From the NCBI GenBank assembly GCA_029261375.1, contig JAJDBL010000191.1:1-10389 (forward strand): a stretch of 10,389 nucleotides of DNA. The letters run 5' to 3'. Position 1 is the stretch's first letter, and each line of letters begins with the position of its first letter. The translations under genes and the position numbers were made by a program. The notes under the pieces were generated by a model. That model worked only from the letters and a program-made list of their open reading frames with translations, did not search any database and was not told the origin of the DNA. The stretch comes from Nitrospirales bacterium (GTDB taxonomy: Bacteria > Nitrospirota > Nitrospiria > Nitrospirales > UBA2166). This document shows, in pieces, positions 6,480 to 10,389 of this stretch.

Positions 6480-8672
6480 CTATGACCGAGCCCAATCTTG
6501 CAGGTCGTTAAAAAGCACGATAGCGTCAAACTCCAGTGCCCACTCAGCGCACAAGTAGCCAATGGGAGCCTTCAACGCCGGGAGTGGGTCAGCTCCCGGA
6601 ACGAGTCCTGAGACCTCGTTGACGAGCCATCCGTGAAGGTCATGTAGCTCAGTCATCGTGCCCTCGCGCAACGCTGCGCGTAATCTGGGGACTGTGATTG
6701 TCTCAAAATGAAGCTTACGATCCAGGTCTATGATGTCAGGTAATAACAATCCCACATCGCGTACCTGGACGTCGATTCGATGCAACAACTCCGCATAGAC
6801 CAGTCGAGCGATATTGTCAGCCTTGTCACGCACGTGCTTCAACAGCTCCATCCCACATTGCGAGGAGACATCAGCTCCTGGCAACAGTTGACAATAGATC
6901 TTCAGTTTTGGCTCTGTCCCGGATGGCCGAACTGTCACCACGAAACTATCAGTAAAAATTTGGATAACATTTCTTGGCAACTTGTCCGATTCGCTTACGA
7001 ACACGCCAAATGTACCCTCATCCCAATAGTCCACAACCTTTCGAACCACATGGCCAGCAAGTTCTTGAGGGCGTGACGCCCGTAGCGAGGTCATGATCAA
7101 ATCTCTTCTCACAACCCCTTCCGCTCCTACCATCATGATGGAACGATTCACATCAGCGTACCCGCCAAGTTCTTCCAAAATGTGTAGATAATAGTCAAGG
7201 ATCGTCTTGCTTTCCCCTCGCAACCGCTGATATAGGAGAGCAAGATACATGCACGCTGGCGTCGCGTCCTTGTCTCGAATCGTTGACATAACCATGATGC
7301 CGTGGCTCTCCTCAGCCGCCAACACAAGCTGATCCGGCCGACAGGTCACATGGCGGTAGCGGCCATCCCGTTCAAGGGCGTTCAGCACATTCGCCACATA
7401 CTTAAACCCGACCAAAAGATCATCAACGACATATGAGTCCCCGGCTCGTTTCGCAATCGCTCCGAGCATCTTGGTCGTCACCAGCGTCTCAATGACTAAC
7501 CCCTTTCTCTGGGGTCCTTCTGGATCGAGCATCAGAAAGTAACACAACACCGCCGCGATCTGATTACCATCAAAGTGATACCACGAACCATCATCTAACT
7601 TGACTTCCAAGCCAACGCGATCAGCGTCAGGATCACTCGACAACACAATCCCAATTCCATGAGAATCCGCGAACCGCCGAGCGGGTTCGGTCGCCTGAAA
7701 CACCTCCGGATTCGGCGCTTTGAATGGGATCACCGAGAACAAACCATCTGGACCTTGATCCGGTGGCACGAGAAACGGCAGGTCAATTGCGTTGAACACA
7801 TCCCCAACTGTCGTGAGTCCGCAGCCACACAACGGCGTGTAGATCACTCGATCATCCGACCGTACGCCTGTCATCTCTTTGTACAGCCCTACGTAAGCTG
7901 CTACATAGTCTTGATGCAGTTTCTTGGGAACATCTCGCACCAAGTTCTCCTGAACAGCACGGTCGAACGTTATTGAGTTCACCTCCGTCACACGCTCCAT
8001 GGCATCAATCAGTTCTTGGTCGGCAGGGGCAACAGGCTGGCTGCCGTACCCATCATAGACTTTGATCCCATTATCGTCAGGAAAATTATGAGACGCCGAA
8101 AGGTTAATGCCCCCCACAGCTTCCAGTCGATTGATCAGATAAGCCAACTCCGGTGTCGTTAACACAACGTGATCATCCAGCGGCGATGGGAAGTAACAAA
8201 TAATATTATTTGCCGCATAAATTTCGCAGGCCAACTTTGCGAGAGATCGAGATGAGACGCCCAATAACGGATGGCTCTTTCCAAGGAATTGATAGACTCC
8301 CGAAATATCGTGAAACACCCGCACGTCGTGCGCGATCACGACTGTCTTTTGCATACGATTTGGAAAGGCTGTCTCGAGATAATCGCAGTGTCCCTGAACC
8401 GTCATCGCGACTGTTGCCAGATTGAGGCGATTCGGACCATAGCCTACACGACCGCGTCGACCGCCCGTACCGAACGGTAATACCTGCCAGAATGCATCAA
8501 ATAACAGACTGACATGTTGATCCGCGAGATGCTGCTCAATAATCTCGGGGTATCCGTATGGAATGTTCCCAGATAACCATGCGCGAACCCGCTCCGTCGC
8601 CGTTTGCCCTAAGCCATCATATCGCTCGGACAGTAAGTCAAAAACTCTCGTCACGACGTCAGAATCTATCAT
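6480..8672 (-). CDS. Long phosphohexomutase (PgcA/PGM2-like) with extra C-terminal segment
   Basis: Alpha-D-phosphohexomutase superfamily enzyme, expected to interconvert sugar 6- and 1-phosphates (glucose, mannose or glucosamine) through a phosphoserine; the true sugar is not known. From ATG at 8672 it has 730 residues, against about 450-600 for common family members. FGTGGRRG (67-74) plus GYGPNRLN resembles the PgcA/PGM2 group. SASHN (192-196) holds the phosphorylated Ser194, followed by DDNGIKVYDGYGSQ. DPDADR (347-352) binds the metal ion. AEESHG (453-458) is at the sugar-binding loop, where many relatives have GEESG. RPSGTEPK (582-589) is the phosphate-binding loop. About 140 residues follow, of which the last ~100 look like a separate helical piece with no motif I know. 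GAGAGG (8679-8684, reverse strand) 6 bases upstream supports ATG 8672 over the adjacent GTG at 8675. It is divergent from the dehydrogenase gene and 81 bases ahead of yvcK. Confidence 0.92.
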   Translation of the reverse strand: MIDSDVVTRVFDLLSERYDGLGQTATERVRAWLSGNIPYGYPEIIEQHLADQHVSLLFDAFWQVLPFGTGGRRGRVGYGPNRLNLATVAMTVQGHCDYLETAFPNRMQKTVVIAHDVRVFHDISGVYQFLGKSHPLLGVSSRSLAKLACEIYAANNIICYFPSPLDDHVVLTTPELAYLINRLEAVGGINLSASHNFPDDNGIKVYDGYGSQPVAPADQELIDAMERVTEVNSITFDRAVQENLVRDVPKKLHQDYVAAYVGLYKEMTGVRSDDRVIYTPLCGCGLTTVGDVFNAIDLPFLVPPDQGPDGLFSVIPFKAPNPEVFQATEPARRFADSHGIGIVLSSDPDADRVGLEVKLDDGSWYHFDGNQIAAVLCYFLMLDPEGPQRKGLVIETLVTTKMLGAIAKRAGDSYVVDDLLVGFKYVANVLNALERDGRYRHVTCRPDQLVLAAEESHGIMVMSTIRDKDATPACMYLALLYQRLRGESKTILDYYLHILEELGGYADVNRSIMMVGAEGVVRRDLIMTSLRASRPQELAGHVVRKVVDYWDEGTFGVFVSESDKLPRNVIQIFTDSFVVTVRPSGTEPKLKIYCQLLPGADVSSQCGMELLKHVRDKADNIARLVYAELLHRIDVQVRDVGLLLPDIIDLDRKLHFETITVPRLRAALREGTMTELHDLHGWLVNEVSGLVPGADPLPALKAPIGYLCAEWALEFDAIVLFNDLQDWARS

Positions 8673-8828
8673 CACAGTCCTCTCAAACTGTCGCTGGCTA
8701 TTACGCGGTCACCCACACATCTACGTTGCATAGATATTCTTGTGTTAAGATGCCGCGCGTATGCCAATGAACGTTAATTTTCGACAATAATTATAGACAA
8801 TATCACGATCGGCCGTGAGGTGGAGCGT
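8673..8828. promoter_or_regulatory. Divergent control region of mutase and dehydrogenase genes
   Basis: This AT-richer gap of 156 bases must hold the promoters of two opposed genes. On the reverse strand there is a perfect TATAAT (8790-8795) that could serve the mutase with a leader of about 110 bases, but no good -35 box is spaced from it. On the forward strand TATAGA (8792-8797) overlaps the same bases and has only a poor TGAACG partner 18 bases upstream (8768-8773). An inverted repeat ATCTA-7-TAGAT (8719-8735) and the Shine-Dalgarno sites 8679-8684 (reverse) and 8817-8825 (forward) complete the region. Confidence 0.5.
8817..8825 (+). promoter_or_regulatory. Shine-Dalgarno site that decides the dehydrogenase start
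   Basis: GAGGTGGAG ends 3 bases before ATG 8829; its GAGGTG part (8817-8822) is 6 bases away, an ideal distance. The in-frame GTG at 8820 lies inside this site and so is an unlikely start. Confidence 0.65.
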
Positions 8829-10133
8829 ATGAATAAATTACAGGGGAAGATTGAGGCGAAGACGGCGCGCATCGCCGTGATTGGGCTAGGGTATGTGGGC
8901 CTCCCGCTCGCCGTGGATTTCGCTATGGCAGGGTTTCATGTGGTGGGGCTCGACAAAGATCCCGCCCGGGCGGCAGAGGTCGATGCGGGACGGAACTACA
9001 TCCCCGACGTATCCGATGCTGACATGGTGGCAGTGGCCAAGGACGGCCGGTTGACGGGTACGACTGATGTGGCCGTACTGCGCGAAGTGGATGCCATCTG
9101 CATCTGCGTGCCCACCCCGCTGAGTAAAACCAAAGATCCCGATGTGTCCTTCATCCTCCATGCCACCGACGCGGTGCAGCAACACCTGCATGCCCCACAA
9201 CTGATTTGCCTGGAAAGCACCACCTATCCCGGGACCACCCGCGAGTTAGTCCTGCCGCGGTTGCAGGAGACCGGGTTGACAGTCGGGGAGGACTTCTTCC
9301 TCGCCTTTTCGCCCGAACGCATTGATCCGGGGAATGCCCAGTTCAAACTGAAGAACACCCCCAAAGTCATTGGCGGCACGACCCCCGCCTGCATCAGCCT
9401 GACGAGCGCCCTCTATGGCCATATCGTGAATACTGTGGTTCCCGTGTCGTCTACCGAAGCGGCGGAAATGGTCAAATTGCTGGAAAACACCTTTCGCAGT
9501 GTCAATATTGGGCTCGTTAACGAAATGGCCATTATGGCGCAGAAGTTAGGGCTGGATGTGTGGGAAGTCATTCAGGCGGCCGCCACGAAGCCCTATGGGT
9601 TTATGCCGTTTTACCCCGGCCCCGGCTTGGGTGGGCATTGTATCCCCGTGGACCCACACTATCTGGCGTGGAAGCTCAAGACCTTGAATTATCGGGCCCG
9701 GTTTATTGAGTTGGCGGGGGAAATCAATGCGGCAATGCCGGACCATGTGGTGGAGTTGGTCGCGGCGGGCCTCAATCAGCACACGAAGAGTGTGAAGGGC
9801 TCCAGGATCCTGGTACTGGGGCTCTCGTATAAGAAGGATATTGACGATGTGCGCGAGTCCCCAGCGCTTGATATTATTACGCTGCTTGAAGCCCGGGGTG
9901 CCGCAGTCACGTGGCATGATCCCTATGTCGCGGCCTATCCCACGACCCCGGCCCCCGCGAAGCTTCCAGAGTTAACCTCGGCGGCCCTCCAGGTGGCTGA
10001 TTGTGTCGTGATCGTGACGGATCATTCGACCTATGACTGGGCCACTGTGGTGCAACACGCCCCACTCGTCATTGATACTCGCAATGCCACCCAGCACGCC
10101 GATGCGCCTCCCGGCCGTGTCCTCAAATTGTAA
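8829..10133 (+). CDS. UDP-sugar 6-dehydrogenase, WbpA-type (probably UDP-GlcNAc or UDP-glucose)
   Basis: NAD-dependent four-electron dehydrogenase of the UDP-glucose/GDP-mannose family, oxidising C6 of a nucleotide sugar to a uronic acid in the cytoplasm for surface polysaccharide. The 434 residues match family length. The N-terminal Rossmann fold has AVIGLGYVGLPLA (16-28) with the adenine-ribose acidic residue in GLDKD. ICVPTPL (92-98) and ESTTYPGTT (129-137) line the cofactor site. FSPERIDPGN (160-169) is typical of the WbpA branch acting on N-acetylated UDP-hexoses rather than of plain Ugd. EMVKLLENTFR (213-223) carries the conserved lysine (Lys216), and GPGLGGHCIPVDP (264-276) the catalytic Cys271. 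The C-terminal domain has ILVLGLSYKKDIDDVRESPAL. ATG 8829 is favoured by GAGGTG 6 bases ahead. It is the only plus-strand gene; its GC (about 57% in sampled lines) and heavy use of GGG, CCC and GCC differ somewhat from its neighbours. The exact substrate is not settled. Confidence 0.94.
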   Translation: MNKLQGKIEAKTARIAVIGLGYVGLPLAVDFAMAGFHVVGLDKDPARAAEVDAGRNYIPDVSDADMVAVAKDGRLTGTTDVAVLREVDAICICVPTPLSKTKDPDVSFILHATDAVQQHLHAPQLICLESTTYPGTTRELVLPRLQETGLTVGEDFFLAFSPERIDPGNAQFKLKNTPKVIGGTTPACISLTSALYGHIVNTVVPVSSTEAAEMVKLLENTFRSVNIGLVNEMAIMAQKLGLDVWEVIQAAATKPYGFMPFYPGPGLGGHCIPVDPHYLAWKLKTLNYRARFIELAGEINAAMPDHVVELVAAGLNQHTKSVKGSRILVLGLSYKKDIDDVRESPALDIITLLEARGAAVTWHDPYVAAYPTTPAPAKLPELTSAALQVADCVVIVTDHSTYDWATVVQHAPLVIDTRNATQHADAPPGRVLKL

Positions 10134-10144
10134 CTTGAATGTCC

Positions 10145-10167
10145 AAGCCAAAACGCGCCCTAGGCTT
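10145..10167. terminator. Weak hairpin between convergent dehydrogenase and cutA genes
   Basis: AAGCC (10145-10149) and GGCTT (10163-10167) pair around a 13-base loop in the 38 bases between the two convergent stops. On the plus strand only TTTGATT follows, so this is at best a weak bidirectional terminator. Confidence 0.25.
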
Positions 10168-10171
10168 TGAT

Positions 10172-10389
10172 TCAGGCCGGCGCGCGCGTCGACTCGTGGA
10201 TCCACGAGAGATACTCAGTCGATCCAGCGACAATGGGAATCGCAATGAGTTCCGGGACCTTATAACTATGGTGCTCCTTCAGCAATCGCTGAATGTGAGC
10301 AAAGTGAGCATGCGTCGACTTCATAATAAGGAGCGATTCTGACTCCGTCGCGATCTCGCCTTCCCAGCGAAAGACAGAGGTGAGGTGTG
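10172..10389 (-). CDS. cutA: CutA-type divalent-cation tolerance protein, C-terminal part (cut by window edge)
   Basis: CutA proteins are small cytoplasmic trimers of a PII-like ferredoxin fold, linked to copper or divalent-metal tolerance in E. coli; the biochemical role remains uncertain. The reverse strand is open from the right edge to TGA at 10172-10174 and reads 71 residues. The visible part starts HLTSVFRWEGEIATESE, matching the S-x-Y/F-R-W-E-G segment of CutA, then SLLIMKSTHAHFAHIQRLL, a helix, and SYKVPELIAIPIVAGSTEYLSWI, matching the family segment Y-x-V-P-E-I-I-A-L-P-I-x-x-G-x-x-x-Y-L-x-W. The family is usually about 105-115 residues, so roughly the first 35-40 residues are missing beyond 10389. 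In the usual Y-E-V-P-E motif glutamate is replaced by lysine here (YKVPE). The gene converges on the dehydrogenase gene with 38 bases between the stops. Confidence 0.92.
   Translation of the reverse strand, partial: HLTSVFRWEGEIATESESLLIMKSTHAHFAHIQRLLKEHHSYKVPELIAIPIVAGSTEYLSWIHESTRAPA
10193..10208. repeat. Perfect 16-bp palindrome inside the 3' end of cutA
   Basis: CTCGTGGATCCACGAG equals its own reverse complement and spans the cutA codons for SWIHES. A hairpin would need the centre to open as a loop. It could be a protein-binding site, part of a bidirectional termination region, or a coincidence constrained by coding. Confidence 0.5.

Noticed and set aside
10139..10342. Plus-strand open frame of 67 codons after the dehydrogenase
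   Set aside because: It lies opposite the cutA coding frame, has no ribosome site and resembles no protein; cutA on the other strand explains the sequence.
1..10389. Mobile elements, CRISPR arrays, tRNA or rRNA genes, toxin-antitoxin or phage defence genes
   Set aside because: No transposase motif, regularly spaced repeats, cloverleaf sequence or defence-type domain was seen on either strand; the window is almost fully covered by housekeeping-type genes.

Overview
The window looks like ordinary chromosomal DNA from a Gram-negative bacterium of moderate GC (roughly 50-53% by eye in most genes). The pattern of protein sequences (a SecA with an enlarged first nucleotide-binding domain, a trpF-trpB pair, WbpA-type dehydrogenase) would fit the Nitrospirota (Nitrospira/Leptospirillum-like) or another deep-branching Gram-negative phylum. 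That assignment is an impression and was not tested by any search. A lipoprotein signal and a periplasmic-type thioredoxin support a diderm cell.

Layout. From 1 to 8672 every gene lies on the minus strand, so transcription runs right to left: a long phosphohexomutase-family protein (6480-8672), a YvcK/CofD-like protein (5412-6398), full-length SecA (2622-5321), an exported TlpA-like thioredoxin (1831-2391), a small predicted lipoprotein (1264-1596), trpF (653-1270) and the first half of trpB (1-656). The lipoprotein, trpF and trpB overlap one another by a few bases and form one translationally coupled unit. At 8673-8828 there is a divergent intergenic region, and the only plus-strand gene follows: a UDP-sugar 6-dehydrogenase of the WbpA type (8829-10133), somewhat more GC-rich than its neighbours. 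It converges on the 3' part of a cutA gene (10172-10389, minus strand), which runs off the right edge.

How the genes fit together. trpF and trpB catalyse consecutive late parts of tryptophan synthesis. SecA and the exported thioredoxin and lipoprotein share a link to protein export, but probably only loosely. The mutase (sugar-6-P to sugar-1-P), YvcK (a UDP-GlcNAc-binding regulator in studied Firmicutes and actinobacteria) and the nucleotide-sugar dehydrogenase all touch UDP-sugar and envelope polysaccharide metabolism, so 5.4-10.1 kb may be a small nucleotide-sugar neighbourhood.

No transposon, CRISPR array, tRNA, rRNA or phage gene was seen. I found no convincing new biological system. The points most worth a second look are the extra C-terminal segment of the mutase, the lipoprotein embedded at the head of the trp unit, two overlapping palindromes in front of secA, and a perfect 16-bp palindrome inside cutA.
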